DNA of 64,000 nt from Oscillospiraceae bacterium (GCA_009777235.1 WRMH01000006.1:51897-115896); one strand, 5' to 3'. Shown: positions 18,670 through 28,735, counted from the stretch's first letter. A program made the numbers and translations. Notes: a model not told the origin generated them from the letters alone.

Positions 18670-20712
18670 TTACTTGCCATATAAAATGGTACGACTCTCA
18701 AGACCTTCGAATACTTTCGTGTAGTTACCATTTAAAAAATCAAGCATCAAAATGTCCTTTTCACTACCCAAGTATACAGCTCTTAAGTAACATACATTAT
18801 CATACTGTAAAATGTTTGTATATGAAATTACAGTATTCGGGGGAGTTTGTTTTCCTTCTGACCGGAAAAGAACAGGGTCTGCAGCGGATGATGTCACAGC
18901 TATAGTTGACGGTGGGCTAACCCCTCGCTTTAAGAAGTAATATTCAAGCCAAAATTCAGGATTCCCGTCCAAAATGACTAATGTCTTATTGTCATCAAAA
19001 CTTTCAGTAAAAATTACATAATCAGCAACTTCCCGATATGGTTGCCACATATAGATAACGGTGTTAATTGCTGATCTGTATGTAGAATTTGCGATAGCCA
19101 CAATAATCAAAAGAAAGATAGCCATTCTTTTGATAAAGCTGAAATTATGAGTTCTTAATTTAATAAAGTCGATAACAAAGGATGTCGCAAAAGAGGTAAG
19201 CAATAATGCGTGAGGAATAAGACCAACATAAAAGCGAGAAGCAAACAAAGATTGTGAGGAAGCAATATTTGAGTAGACAAACATTACTAAGATAACCCCA
19301 AAAGGGCAAAAGAACGTAATCAACATGAAAATCAAAATATGATTGAATTTTGCTTTTCGTAGGTTCTTTATTAGAAGAGGAACAATAAGTATAGTGCATA
19401 TAGCAGTTAAGACGGCAATATGCTTATGATCCGAAAACAAATAATAAAACCTATTAAGTAATTGTGCATAGCTTGGCGAGCCAAATGTGAAATGAAGTTC
19501 GTCGAATTTTACATGCATGAGAACAGCCACAAACCAAGGGATAATCGCAGCAATTGCGATGATATATGAAGAAATACATTTTATATGCACTTTTCTTTTT
19601 ATACATAAAAATAAATCACAAAACCCGTAAAACACAAGTATTATTGCGCCAAACCAATGACTGTAGAGCAGTAAAATCATCGAAATCGCATAGCCGATTA
19701 TATTGCCTATTGATTCCTTTTCCAGGCGCTTTAGATAAAATAACATTGTCATAGCGGAAAAACAAAAATAAAAGGCATATGGCCGCAATTGCCAGCCGCA
19801 TTGAAACATGAGAACCCCGGAGGAAGCTGACGCTAAACATAAGACAATAAACCCAAATCTTTCCCCCATAAGTCTTTTTGCAGTAAAGTAGAGAAAAATA
19901 ATTCCAATAGCTACAAAAGGAATGGATAACAGCGATCGAAGATACCCTTCCCCATATGGCACAAGAGGGTAAATAATTCTCAGCGCATAGTAATATAGGG
20001 GCATATTATATCCGTCTTCAAGTAACTGCCGTGTAATCTCAGGTAATGACTTATTTGCAACTCTCCCAATTGTCCAATTAAGTTCGTCTCCCCAAAAAGA
20101 CTGCGCGTTTGAATAACTTAGCATAACTCCCACCATTACGCAAAGCAAAGTAAATCCGATGATTTTATATGTTAATGTGTTGCTTTCTTTTTTACGTGAA
20201 ATAGATCGCTCGGGCAAATTATCTGATACAAACTTGATAAAGTCGGGGATAGTTAAGACAACTACGCAAATAAATAAAATAGCAATCACAAAGCAAAGCG
20301 TCAAACTTGTCCATATAAGAATATTTAAGTGCGAAGAGGATAGAGGTATAGCATCATAAACAGTCTTTACATCAACAGGAAAATCGCCGCCATTTACAAC
20401 ATCAGAAAACCATACGATATATACTTCCCTTGTAAGTAGAAACCCAATCAAGATTGATACAAGAAAACTATATATAAGTCGCTTTTTTGTAATAGCGGAA
20501 GCAAAAACAGATGATACATCTATCTTTATAAACAGCAAAACGAGCGCTGCGGATAATGCGAGATAAGTCACCATCAATGAAAGGAGCTTGTCTTCAACCA
20601 TAAGAACTGCAAGAGCGAGAAAGACAAGGGCTGATATAAAGAGCAAAACGCACGCAATCCTCCGTTTGTTGTTTATAAAATTCGACAGTAACTTAACTTC
20701 AATCTTTAGCAT
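18670..20712 (-). CDS. GT-C fold polytopic membrane glycosyltransferase (GT39/ArnT-like)
   Basis: This 680-residue protein has about a dozen hydrophobic segments. After the first membrane segments comes FWGDELNWT in an external loop, the acidic motif of the ArnT/PMT-like GT-C group, which take a sugar from a polyprenyl phosphate on the outer face. AAAGGA lies upstream of the ATG. The natural partner would be a polyprenyl-phosphate glycosyltransferase such as the gene at 16822-17784. AT content is higher than in the neighbouring glycan genes. The acceptor is unknown. Confidence 0.8.
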   Translation of the reverse strand: MLKIEVKLLSNFINNKRRIACVLLFISALVFLALAVLMVEDKLLSLMVTYLALSAALVLLFIKIDVSSVFASAITKKRLIYSFLVSILIGFLLTREVYIVWFSDVVNGGDFPVDVKTVYDAIPLSSSHLNILIWTSLTLCFVIAILFICVVVLTIPDFIKFVSDNLPERSISRKKESNTLTYKIIGFTLLCVMVGVMLSYSNAQSFWGDELNWTIGRVANKSLPEITRQLLEDGYNMPLYYYALRIIYPLVPYGEGYLRSLLSIPFVAIGIIFLYFTAKRLMGERFGFIVLCLASASSGVLMFQCGWQLRPYAFYFCFSAMTMLFYLKRLEKESIGNIIGYAISMILLLYSHWFGAIILVFYGFCDLFLCIKRKVHIKCISSYIIAIAAIIPWFVAVLMHVKFDELHFTFGSPSYAQLLNRFYYLFSDHKHIAVLTAICTILIVPLLIKNLRKAKFNHILIFMLITFFCPFGVILVMFVYSNIASSQSLFASRFYVGLIPHALLLTSFATSFVIDFIKLRTHNFSFIKRMAIFLLIIVAIANSTYRSAINTVIYMWQPYREVADYVIFTESFDDNKTLVILDGNPEFWLEYYFLKRGVSPPSTIAVTSSAADPVLFRSEGKQTPPNTVISYTNILQYDNVCYLRAVYLGSEKDILMLDFLNGNYTKVFEGLESRTILYGK

Positions 20713-20755
20713 AAAATTTTCCTTTCTGCGTTCTTTTCATACGACATTCACGCAC

Positions 20756-21898
20756 TCATTGAAAAACCGCTGCAAGCTCGTTAAAAAACGCATCGTCGCA
20801 TATGTTTATTTTTAGTAAGTCCATTGAGCTTGTAAGTTTTTGCGAGGAACTACAATAAAGCGACATCTGGGGGTTTTCCTTGTGCGTGCTGATATATCGC
20901 TTATGGTCGCCGCTATCTTTTGTGTGAATACCGGATTTGGCAAACTTTAAGTATTTATCATAATCATAATCGAGAAATTTGTAGTGCAATAGGAACGCGC
21001 CCGCGCCCTTTGTTTGAAAATTCAGTTTATATGGACAGGCGTCGTGATCTGAGAGAAAATATGATTCCTTTGCCTTGACCAACGGATATTTCGCAAGCTC
21101 TCCGCAAAGAGCAAACGCCCGGTATCTCGGGCCTCCCGTTATGCTCTGCGTATAAAAAACAGTGCGCCTCGTGTATGTGTCGGTATCAAAATAGCAATGC
21201 TTTTGCCTGAAATCATGTTCTAAATCGGAACTGAAAACACTATCCTTTGAGTACATATCTATCATCGGGGCTAAAACAGCGTCAATATTTTTTGTTTCCA
21301 AATGCTCAATATACCGGGATATTGAAATAGTCTCTATACTGGGATATACAAAAAATTCGTCGCTGTCGGGCTTTAGATACCAGCGGTCAAAGCCGAGAAT
21401 ATCAGCGGCCTGCCGCATCCACGCCAGCTTTCTTGCCGGGTTGAACGTCTCTGAAACGGTAAAGAGCGATACATCGCCTTGCTCACTTAGCCACTCGAAA
21501 GTACCGTCGGTTGATTCATTGTCAATATATGCCAGATGCCGCACCCCGATTTGCCTGTAATGCCGGACGTGTTCTTTTATGCGCGTTAAATCGTCCTTTA
21601 CTGGACATAGCATTATCGGCTCATTATCGCTTAGCTTTACATCGGCGATCTTGATTGCCTTTACGTTTTTTTTGCGATAAGACTCTACAAAGCCCCTCAG
21701 AGAATCGTTGGTTATCCTCACGCTCATTACGCGCGACCTTTGACGGAACGCTTTTTTGAACGCTTTTAAATACTCGCTATTTTCTTTTATCGCTTTTTTG
21801 ACGGCTCTCGCGTTTTTTGTCACAGCCAGAAAGTTGACCGCATATTTGATTATCGGCTCAGCTTTTTTATATAGCTCTGTGTCTTTTATGATACTCAT
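20756..21898 (-). CDS. GT2-type glycosyltransferase (Glyco_tranf_2_4-like), paralogue 1
   Basis: This 380-residue protein has a basic helical N-terminus of about 95 residues, then a GT-A catalytic core. The core reads ILCPVKDDLTRIKEH-like near residue 97, YIDNESTDGT near 125, and the acidic DSDEFFVYP metal-binding segment near 180. It contains no membrane segment. The paralogue at 25869-27011 has the same layout (DSDEFFAYP). The two probably add different residues of the same surface polymer. Confidence 0.85.
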   Translation of the reverse strand: MSIIKDTELYKKAEPIIKYAVNFLAVTKNARAVKKAIKENSEYLKAFKKAFRQRSRVMSVRITNDSLRGFVESYRKKNVKAIKIADVKLSDNEPIMLCPVKDDLTRIKEHVRHYRQIGVRHLAYIDNESTDGTFEWLSEQGDVSLFTVSETFNPARKLAWMRQAADILGFDRWYLKPDSDEFFVYPSIETISISRYIEHLETKNIDAVLAPMIDMYSKDSVFSSDLEHDFRQKHCYFDTDTYTRRTVFYTQSITGGPRYRAFALCGELAKYPLVKAKESYFLSDHDACPYKLNFQTKGAGAFLLHYKFLDYDYDKYLKFAKSGIHTKDSGDHKRYISTHKENPQMSLYCSSSQKLTSSMDLLKINICDDAFFNELAAVFQ

Positions 21899-21939
21899 AG
21901 TTTTTCATTTATCCTATTGCGAGGGTATCTTATCGGCAG

Positions 21940-21967
21940 TTGCTTTTTTTACATATTACAGTATAAT
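21940..21967 (+). promoter_or_regulatory. Promoter for the active DUF4214/NodB gene
   Basis: TTGCTT (21940-21945) and TATAAT (21962-21967) are 16 bases apart, about 42 bases upstream of ATG 22009. The overall layout resembles the promoter of the paralogue at 12199-12228. Confidence 0.6.
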
Positions 21968-22008
21968 GGGGGTGTGTGCAATATTTTTGTAAATTGAAAG
22001 GTCAATCT

Positions 22009-23094
22009 ATGCGAAAAATGACTAAAATCATTATATCTGCCGCTTTAGCAACCGCTTTGTCGTTTTCTCTTATATTTTCACCCGCTGCGGTCGCGTCGAG
22101 TGCGAATGATCCGGTTGCGGAATTTGTGACGCGCTTATATCAAACGGCTCTGAGCCGTCAGCCCGACCCTGCAGGCTTGGAATATTGGGTAAACAGGCTA
22201 AAAAGCGGACAAATCTCCGGAGCCGGGGCAGCATACGGATTTATTTTCAGCGAGGAAATGAAAAACAAGAACCTGACAAACGACCGGTATGTCGAAATAC
22301 TGTACAACACTTTATTGGGGCGGCGCAGTGAGCCCGGAGGCAAAATATATTGGCTGAACAATCTGCGCAGCGGCATGAGCAAATTCAATGTCTTTCTTGG
22401 GTTTGCGTTTTCGGCCGAGTTTAGCTCTCTATGCGCGGCTTATGGTATCAAAAGAGGAGATGTAGATCATTTGCCATCATCCGCGCCCGCAAACTGGCCT
22501 GAAAGCACGGACAGGCTCATTGACCCGTCAAAGCCTATGATAGCGCTCACGTTTGACGACGGGCCGACCAATTTTACGCCGCAGATTTTGGACGTTTTGG
22601 CCGCGCACGATATTTTGGCAACATTTTTTCTGCAAGGCAACCGCATCGAAAAAAACAAGAGCACTATACTGCGCGCGTTTTTAGAAGGGCATGAAATAGC
22701 AAATCACTCTTGGTCTCACAACGATTTGACCGCTATGACGGCATCGCGGGCATCGGCGGAGGTCAAAGATACCTGCGATGCGATAACCTCTATCACCGGA
22801 GTACCCCCGACGAGCTTTAGACCGCCATACGGGTATACAGACAGCAGCGTCAATCGCATAGCCGCCGAGCTTGGTTTGGACGTCGTAATGTGGACAGTAA
22901 ATTCGCAGGACTATTCGATCAAAGACGCCGCCGAGATATATGATCGCACAGTGGCAAGAGTTTCAAATGGCGGCATCATACTCATGCACGATATACAAAG
23001 CGTCACCGTCGAAGCTATAAAGCTGCTGATTCCAAAGCTGCTCGAAGAGGGTTATCAGTTTGTAACGGTGTCTGAGCTTTTGCTTTACCGATAG
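22009..23094 (+). CDS. Secreted DUF4214 plus NodB polysaccharide deacetylase
   Basis: ATG 22009 follows AAAGG and gives 361 residues. Residues 1-30 are a signal peptide. Residues about 34-150 are a DUF4214 domain. Residues 175-360 are a NodB domain with intact motifs: TFDDGP (181-186), NHSWSH (232-237), RPPYG, and a closing LMHD. Family enzymes remove N- or O-acetyl groups from cell-surface or peptidoglycan sugars using a divalent metal. It is a full-length paralogue of the dead protein at 12326-13369, and they share the DUF4214 wording RLYQ..L.R.PD..GL.

. Confidence 0.92.
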   Translation: MRKMTKIIISAALATALSFSLIFSPAAVASSANDPVAEFVTRLYQTALSRQPDPAGLEYWVNRLKSGQISGAGAAYGFIFSEEMKNKNLTNDRYVEILYNTLLGRRSEPGGKIYWLNNLRSGMSKFNVFLGFAFSAEFSSLCAAYGIKRGDVDHLPSSAPANWPESTDRLIDPSKPMIALTFDDGPTNFTPQILDVLAAHDILATFFLQGNRIEKNKSTILRAFLEGHEIANHSWSHNDLTAMTASRASAEVKDTCDAITSITGVPPTSFRPPYGYTDSSVNRIAAELGLDVVMWTVNSQDYSIKDAAEIYDRTVARVSNGGIILMHDIQSVTVEAIKLLIPKLLEEGYQFVTVSELLLYR

Positions 23095-23112
23095 CTGATT
23101 TTTGTCAATATT

Positions 23113-23127
23113 TTTAACAAAATCATA
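23113..23127. repeat. Left-end fragment of the dispersed repeat
   Basis: TTTAACAAAATCATAA matches the left 15-16 bases of copies 1 and 2 but nothing of the inner 100 bp follows. It lies between two convergent stop codons. It may be a remnant of a fourth copy, or chance in AT-rich DNA. Confidence 0.35.
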
Positions 23128-23165
23128 ATACCCCGAATCACTGCAGCATACTTCGCGCAGAGTGC

Positions 23166-24323
23166 TTATCGCAGGCCAAAATCAAAATAAGCCTCAAACG
23201 GGTCAACGTTATACGCGTTGATAAGAAAAAGTATTACGTCGGGCTGAGTTTTTGCGATATAATCCGTCATGTTCCCCGCAAACATACCCGCGTAAGTCTC
23301 CGAAAAGGACAGCGAAATAAACGGAATGAACACACGCCCAAAGCTGTCCGCGAGTATGAGGCAGGTTTTGCCGTTTCCGTTATCGTTTATGATATGGGCG
23401 CCTTTGTCCCTTACCATAAAAATATCATCATACGCGCCCGTATCCTCCGCATTGCCCTCAAGGTATGAATAATCTATCAGCGTGTCGGCAAAGCTGCCCG
23501 ACATCAGATAGTTTGCACTTGGTATCTCAACGCGCAAATTGGTGTCAAATTTTGGCGTAATGACGCTTATATCGTCAACGCCGGCATATAGCCTGCCCGT
23601 CCTTCTTCCCCAGCTCCCCAAGAAAACATCGCGGTATACACTGACATCGTAGTTATCCGCGTCATACAGGCTCATATCGCCGGGAAGATACTCGCGCAAA
23701 TACTCATTCATCACGTATTTTGCCGCCCAAAGCCCCATTTCGGCTGTCCAGTGATGATCCGTCTTGAAAAACCCGTCATACCAGTCAAGCCCTTGTTCAT
23801 GTATCGTCTCGCGCAAATCAACGTACGGCACGCCGCTTTTGATAATGCTCTCCATAAACCTGTCGGCATTTTTGTTTGTATAATCTACGACGCCCCGCGG
23901 CAATCCGTCATCATGATTATCTACTTTATGCGGCGCGAGTATAAAGAGAAACTCAATATCATTTTGACGGGCATATTCATAAAACTCGGCCAAAGCCCGG
24001 GCGTTGCCGTCCACATTTTCGCCCGGCTCGGGGCGCACGATTGTAAGATGTCCGTTATTTAGCTTATATACATCGTTATAACGGCTGACGTCAATTATCA
24101 TTTTTTTACCGAGGACACGCGAAAATCCTCCGTGCAAAACGATAAAGCTGTCTTTGAAAAGAAAGCTCTCATTTAACTTTTCGGCTTTTTTTCTCATCTC
24201 TTTTATTGAGGCGTCAAAGACCTCCGGCATAAAGATAATATACCCGCTCATGCAGACGGCTATCACGATCAAGAGCACTATCGCCGTTTGCCGTTTGATA
24301 AAGGTTTCAAAAGCGTTTCCCAT
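23166..24323 (-). CDS. DHHW/AlgJ-AlgX-like SGNH protein for polysaccharide O-acylation
   Basis: This 385-residue protein has one N-terminal membrane anchor (about 14-32) and an extracytoplasmic domain. The DHHWT motif near residue 188 and the later LADSFGR motif with a nucleophilic-type Ser match the AlgJ/AlgX SGNH-like family, which transfers acetyl groups onto exported polysaccharide. AAGGAGG lies upstream of the ATG. It follows the MBOAT gene by 25 bases, forming the usual acyl-donor and acyl-transfer pair. Confidence 0.88.
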   Translation of the reverse strand: MGNAFETFIKRQTAIVLLIVIAVCMSGYIIFMPEVFDASIKEMRKKAEKLNESFLFKDSFIVLHGGFSRVLGKKMIIDVSRYNDVYKLNNGHLTIVRPEPGENVDGNARALAEFYEYARQNDIEFLFILAPHKVDNHDDGLPRGVVDYTNKNADRFMESIIKSGVPYVDLRETIHEQGLDWYDGFFKTDHHWTAEMGLWAAKYVMNEYLREYLPGDMSLYDADNYDVSVYRDVFLGSWGRRTGRLYAGVDDISVITPKFDTNLRVEIPSANYLMSGSFADTLIDYSYLEGNAEDTGAYDDIFMVRDKGAHIINDNGNGKTCLILADSFGRVFIPFISLSFSETYAGMFAGNMTDYIAKTQPDVILFLINAYNVDPFEAYFDFGLR

Positions 24324-24348
24324 ACCGTGCCTCCTTGTGCGCGTTCTT

Positions 24349-25779
24349 TCAAAAATTAAAGTAGATGAAAGGATTGTATGTATCCTTTACCACATACGAA
24401 ATAGTTATAAGAAACAATACGAGCATCATCACGGGATAGATGACCCGCAGGGGTTTATATTTTTCTGCCAATGCTCCTGCCCGCTTTGCTATCGGGGTTG
24501 AGAACACCGCGGCGGCAATGAAAAAGTATATATTCTCCCGCAGCCAAAACCATGCGGCGCTGCCTCCCGCGCTGATATTCGCCGGGCTGCCGCCCGCAGC
24601 CGTGCCGATGGCAAACATATCCCGGATATAATAAGCCGCGTCAAATATTGACTCGGAGCGAAACAATACCCAGCCCATCATCACAAAAAACAAAGTATAT
24701 ATATGCCCAAACGCCGAAGCGAGCTTGCTTTTTAAAACCAACTTGTCAATGCCCGTAAGTTTTTCCGCACAAATTATGGCAAAATACATAAGCCCCCACA
24801 GAATAAACGTCCAATTTGCCCCATGCCATATACCCGTGAGCAGCCACACCACAAACAGGTTTAATATCAGCCTCCGCTTGCTTTTCACACGGCTGCCGCC
24901 CAAAGGAAAGTATAAGTAGTCGCGAAACCATGCCCCGAGCGAAATATGCCATCGCCGCCAAAATTCCGTGATTGAGCGCGATATGTACGGATAGTTGAAG
25001 TTTGGGAGAAAGTGAAAACCAAACATCCGCCCCAGTCCGATAGCCATGTCCGAATAACCCGAGAAATCATAATATATCTGGAATGTATATGCCGCTATCC
25101 CAAGCCAAGCCAGCCCTGCCGTGCGCTCGCCCATGTCAAACACCATATCGGCCGTAAAGGCCAGAGAGTTTGCAATGAGCACTTTTTTTGCAAGCCCCGT
25201 AACAAACAGGCAGACACCCGAAGAAAAATCATCTATCGTCTCACGGCGGTTATGGATTTGATCGGCAATGGTTTCATATCTGACAATCGGCCCGGCAATC
25301 AATTGCGGAAACAGCGAAATATATAAAGCGACATTTAAGGGGTTGTTCTGCGCCTCGCCGCGTTTGCGGTATACGTCAAAGACATACGACATTGCCTGAA
25401 ACGTAAAAAACGATATGCCTATCGGCAAGTCAATAATGGGTATTTTGAGGCCTCCGCCAACAATCCCGTTTATGTTTTCGAGCGTAAAGGTCAGATATTT
25501 AAAGACGAACATGATACCGAGATTGAAGATCACCATCACTGCCACTATGTGCTTTGCTTTTTCGCGAAAAGCATCTACCCAAAGAGCAAATGCCCAGTTG
25601 CACAAAATCGAGCCGATCATCACAAACACAAACCAAGGCTCTCCCCACGCATAAAAAAACAAGCTGGCTGCCGTCAGAAAAATATTCTGCCCTCTGCGGC
25701 TTTTTCGCAGCAAACCATAATATCCTATCAGCACACAGGGCAAAAACGCAAATATGAAAATATGTGTGGAAAATAACAT
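24349..25779 (-). CDS. MBOAT family O-acyltransferase (AlgI/PatA-like)
   Basis: This 476-residue polytopic membrane protein has the AlgI/DltB signature segments: ITEFWRRWHISLGAWFRDYLYFPLGGSR around residues 270-297, and the catalytic-His region GIWHGANWTFILWG near 317-330. The family moves acyl groups across the membrane for O-acetylation of alginate, cellulose or cell-wall polymers. The DHHW partner is next downstream. The start lacks a strong ribosome binding site. Confidence 0.93.
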   Translation of the reverse strand: MLFSTHIFIFAFLPCVLIGYYGLLRKSRRGQNIFLTAASLFFYAWGEPWFVFVMIGSILCNWAFALWVDAFREKAKHIVAVMVIFNLGIMFVFKYLTFTLENINGIVGGGLKIPIIDLPIGISFFTFQAMSYVFDVYRKRGEAQNNPLNVALYISLFPQLIAGPIVRYETIADQIHNRRETIDDFSSGVCLFVTGLAKKVLIANSLAFTADMVFDMGERTAGLAWLGIAAYTFQIYYDFSGYSDMAIGLGRMFGFHFLPNFNYPYISRSITEFWRRWHISLGAWFRDYLYFPLGGSRVKSKRRLILNLFVVWLLTGIWHGANWTFILWGLMYFAIICAEKLTGIDKLVLKSKLASAFGHIYTLFFVMMGWVLFRSESIFDAAYYIRDMFAIGTAAGGSPANISAGGSAAWFWLRENIYFFIAAAVFSTPIAKRAGALAEKYKPLRVIYPVMMLVLFLITISYVVKDTYNPFIYFNF

Positions 25780-25868
25780 TCCGCTGCCCGTCCTCCCATG
25801 ACCGCCCTTGATTTACACCCGTTATTTACACCTCGCCGATACTCTCCCCTGCACGGCGTTCCTTTTCG

Positions 25869-27011
25869 CTATTTTTCTAAGCGAAACGATGACAATCCGT
25901 CAAAAAACGCCCGGTCGCATATGTTTATCTTTAGCAAATCTTTAGAATTTGTAAGCTCGCAAGAGCCGTCATAATAAAATGACAAATCCGGGTTGTCTCT
26001 GTATGCTTGCAGATATATATCGTTTTCGGCTTTGATTTCCGAACCGGGAACATTCGACCAATTTATAAACCGATCATAATCCTCGCTCAAAAATTTATAA
26101 TGCAGCAAAAACGCTGCGGCGCCGCTTGTCTGACGGCTCAATTTAAAAGGATAAATGTCGTGAGTCATGGGCATATACGGCTTTTGAACCTTTATTAATG
26201 GGTATTTTGCCAAATAGTTTTTCAAACCATATGTACGCAGTCTCGGCCCGCCGATGGTTCTTTGCGTATGGCGGAGAGTATGTATTTTGTATGTATCGGT
26301 GTCAAAATAGCAATATTCATCCCGAAACCCGAGACCTCCGCGATCTGAACCCTGGTTGAAAACCGGGCCGTTTGCATACATATCTATCATCGGGGCAAAG
26401 ACAGCCTCAATCTTTTTTGATTGCAAATAACTTATGTATTGCGTTATTGGTATGCTTTCAACCCCGGGGTACGCAAAAAATTCATCGGAATCAACTATTA
26501 AATACCAACGGTCATAACCGAATATGTCAAGCACCTGTCTCTCCCAGCCTCTCTGCCGAAACCCGTTGTATGCTTCTGAAACGGTAAATAAAGAGACATC
26601 TTTTTGCTCTTTTAGCCATTTATCTGTGCCGTCGGCAGACCCGTTGTCAATATACGCAAAATGACGCACTCCAATTTTCCTGTGATGCGAGAGGTGTTCC
26701 TTTACGCGCCTTAAATCATTTTTTACCACGCATACAAGTATCGGCTCGCTCTTTTCTTTTGGCATAGCGCCTTGTTTTACTATTTGTACATTTTTTTCAC
26801 TATAGCTACGCATATAATCTTGCATTAAATTATATGAGTTTTCGATGTGCGATATAAATAGGCTTTGGGCGAGAGCTTTCCTAAATGGGCGGACAAACCC
26901 GAAATGTTCCTTTATAATACGCCGCGACTTTCTTGCGTATTGCCGCAGTCCCAGTTTAAACGCCATATATTTAGCTGCGCTTCCGATTTTTTCGGTAAGT
27001 TTTGTTTTCAC
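25869..27011 (-). CDS. GT2-type glycosyltransferase, paralogue 2
   Basis: I propose a GTG start at 27009-27011, because GGGGGAG lies 5 bases upstream and the track ATG (27059) has no ribosome binding site. The protein is then 380 residues, the same length as the paralogue at 20756-21898. It has a basic N-terminus, an ILVCVVKNDLRRVKEHL core strand, YIDNGSADGT, and the metal-binding DSDEFFAYP. It probably acts on the same glycan as its paralogue. Confidence 0.85.
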   Translation of the reverse strand: MKTKLTEKIGSAAKYMAFKLGLRQYARKSRRIIKEHFGFVRPFRKALAQSLFISHIENSYNLMQDYMRSYSEKNVQIVKQGAMPKEKSEPILVCVVKNDLRRVKEHLSHHRKIGVRHFAYIDNGSADGTDKWLKEQKDVSLFTVSEAYNGFRQRGWERQVLDIFGYDRWYLIVDSDEFFAYPGVESIPITQYISYLQSKKIEAVFAPMIDMYANGPVFNQGSDRGGLGFRDEYCYFDTDTYKIHTLRHTQRTIGGPRLRTYGLKNYLAKYPLIKVQKPYMPMTHDIYPFKLSRQTSGAAAFLLHYKFLSEDYDRFINWSNVPGSEIKAENDIYLQAYRDNPDLSFYYDGSCELTNSKDLLKINICDRAFFDGLSSFRLEK

Positions 27012-27223
27012 ATACTCCCCCTTTTCCTTGCCGGGCGCGGACACTAAAAATACTACCATAACGGCGGGTCAAAATCAAATAATCCTACACGAACAACCCA
27101 CGCACCCCTATCTCTTTTTTCCATATATTAAATTGATTGTGACAATGATGACCGGGTACTGGGCTTTGCTCAATTCTCAAGGGGCTTTTGGCATGGGCGA
27201 TGAGCGTGGGAGTCTGGCTCGAT

Positions 27224-28735
27224 TTATTCAACCACTTCCCAACGACCACCCCTGGCAGCGCCAATACGACGAAGAGTTCCCGCCGTCTGCATTTCTTTCA
27301 TTTCGCGTGAGATCGTGCGTTTAGATTTTCCGGTCACGATTACGAGTTCATCCAATGTGATATGTGGCTTATTTCTTATTGAATCAAGTATGACTGCATT
27401 GCTTTTCTTAAGTTCATTGCCAATATCGTTGCCATCGTTGCCATTATCGTTGCCATTATCGTTGCCATTATCGTTGCCATTTGGCAATGATGTATCCTCT
27501 GCATCATCAATGCCACTAAGAAACCCAATATCGGGAGAATCACCGGTCGAACCCAGCGCCCCTATTCCTTTGAGTGGCAAAATGGTTTTAAAAACGTCGC
27601 CCTCAAGCAGTTCCGGTTCGCTACCCGAATAAATTCTTGCATACTTATAAAGGTTGCGCACACCGGAGCCGAGCTTGTCAGCGCGACCAATGTTTAAGAA
27701 AAACCGTGCTATAATCGGATTTTTTGGGTCGGGGGTGAAATTGCTTGGGTCAATGCGACCATGCTTATTTGAGCGGCTCCAGTTTTCAGCATATATATAA
27801 TCGCTTTCAATTACGATTTTTGCAGGAAAGCTTTTTGAATACTCTCGATGAACAAGAATGTTGCTGACAAGCTCCCTTGCTATCCACGATCTGACGCTGA
27901 CGCGCTGATTGTCTACGAGAAAGAATCTGTCCAATGTGTGCTTGGCTATAAACTCCATAAGTTTGTCGTATGCTTCTATTAAGTTAGTTCCTACTAACAG
28001 GCGGTCATCATAGCGGTCAATATTCTTTCGGCGCACAAGCGCGTCGGTTTCATAACCGGGGGCGCAAGAACGGATGACATCATCTTTGCAAAAAAGGAGA
28101 ATTCCGGCAAGATTAATGCCCTTTTTACCGGTACGCCAATCTTCATCATATAGACCGGCACTCTTCATAAGCTCCATCACGGACATATCTTTCCACGGAT
28201 GATCCCGGTTCTCACTAAATGCCATCCTCTGCGCCCGCTCAACAAGGTCGAGGCGCAGTTCATTTTCTGTGACATATGGGAATATTTCACGTTCCGTATA
28301 TGCCGCTGATTTCCGCCCATAGAGGTCAGCGACAAGATTTGTGGATTTCGTTATATCAACATCAGCATCCCCTACTCGATCAAAAATCTTGTTTGAGCAA
28401 AGCTGCACTTGAGAACTTGCAGGAACATACACATATAAAACAAGCCTTCCGTCAATCTCAATCTCTTCCGGTTCGAGCAACAACGGCGGTGATATTTTTT
28501 GCGGATTGCTGAGCATACTTACGAAATTCTTTTTCATGTCTCGCGCAACGAGAGAATCAACGCCTATAATCTCGCCGTTATCATTTACGCCAAGTAGCAT
28601 ATGTCCGCCATAACGATTGGAAAATGAACACACGGTTTCATAAACGCTGCTACTCAGTTCGCTAACACATTTTTTATACTCGACGATCAATCCCTCGCCC
28701 TCGTTGAGCAGTTTTTTTATGTTGTCAGGAGTCAT
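27224..28735 (-). CDS. AlbA_2 (Schlafen-like) domain ATP-binding regulator 1
   Basis: I start at ATG 28733-28735 (MTPDNIKKL), after GGAGG at 10 bases; the longer track start lacks a site. The protein is 503 residues. Residues about 10-130 form the AlbA_2/Schlafen domain (EYKKCVSE, FSNRYGGHMLLGVND). Residues 160-400 match the ATPase-like COG2865 C-terminal region with RSWIARELVSNILVHREYS. A low-complexity Asn-Gly-Asp linker is encoded by a 12-bp tandem repeat. A winged-helix end reads SKRTISREMKEM. The family includes regulators and predicted phage-defence components. It lies 110 bases downstream of the DUF2971 gene on the same strand and could be the fourth gene of that operon. Confidence 0.88.
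   Translation of the reverse strand: MTPDNIKKLLNEGEGLIVEYKKCVSELSSSVYETVCSFSNRYGGHMLLGVNDNGEIIGVDSLVARDMKKNFVSMLSNPQKISPPLLLEPEEIEIDGRLVLYVYVPASSQVQLCSNKIFDRVGDADVDITKSTNLVADLYGRKSAAYTEREIFPYVTENELRLDLVERAQRMAFSENRDHPWKDMSVMELMKSAGLYDEDWRTGKKGINLAGILLFCKDDVIRSCAPGYETDALVRRKNIDRYDDRLLVGTNLIEAYDKLMEFIAKHTLDRFFLVDNQRVSVRSWIARELVSNILVHREYSKSFPAKIVIESDYIYAENWSRSNKHGRIDPSNFTPDPKNPIIARFFLNIGRADKLGSGVRNLYKYARIYSGSEPELLEGDVFKTILPLKGIGALGSTGDSPDIGFLSGIDDAEDTSLPNGNDNGNDNGNDNGNDGNDIGNELKKSNAVILDSIRNKPHITLDELVIVTGKSKRTISREMKEMQTAGTLRRIGAARGGRWEVVE
27427..27480. repeat. 12-bp tandem repeat coding for an Asn-Gly-Asn-Asp linker
   Basis: The unit CGTTGCCATTAT occurs three full times (27436-27471), flanked by partial units. 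Because the period is a multiple of three, changes in copy number would keep the reading frame and only alter linker length. Confidence 0.9.

Noticed and set aside
27427-27480. CRISPR-like array
   Set aside because: The 12-bp units have no spacers and are coding, in the linker of an AlbA_2 protein.
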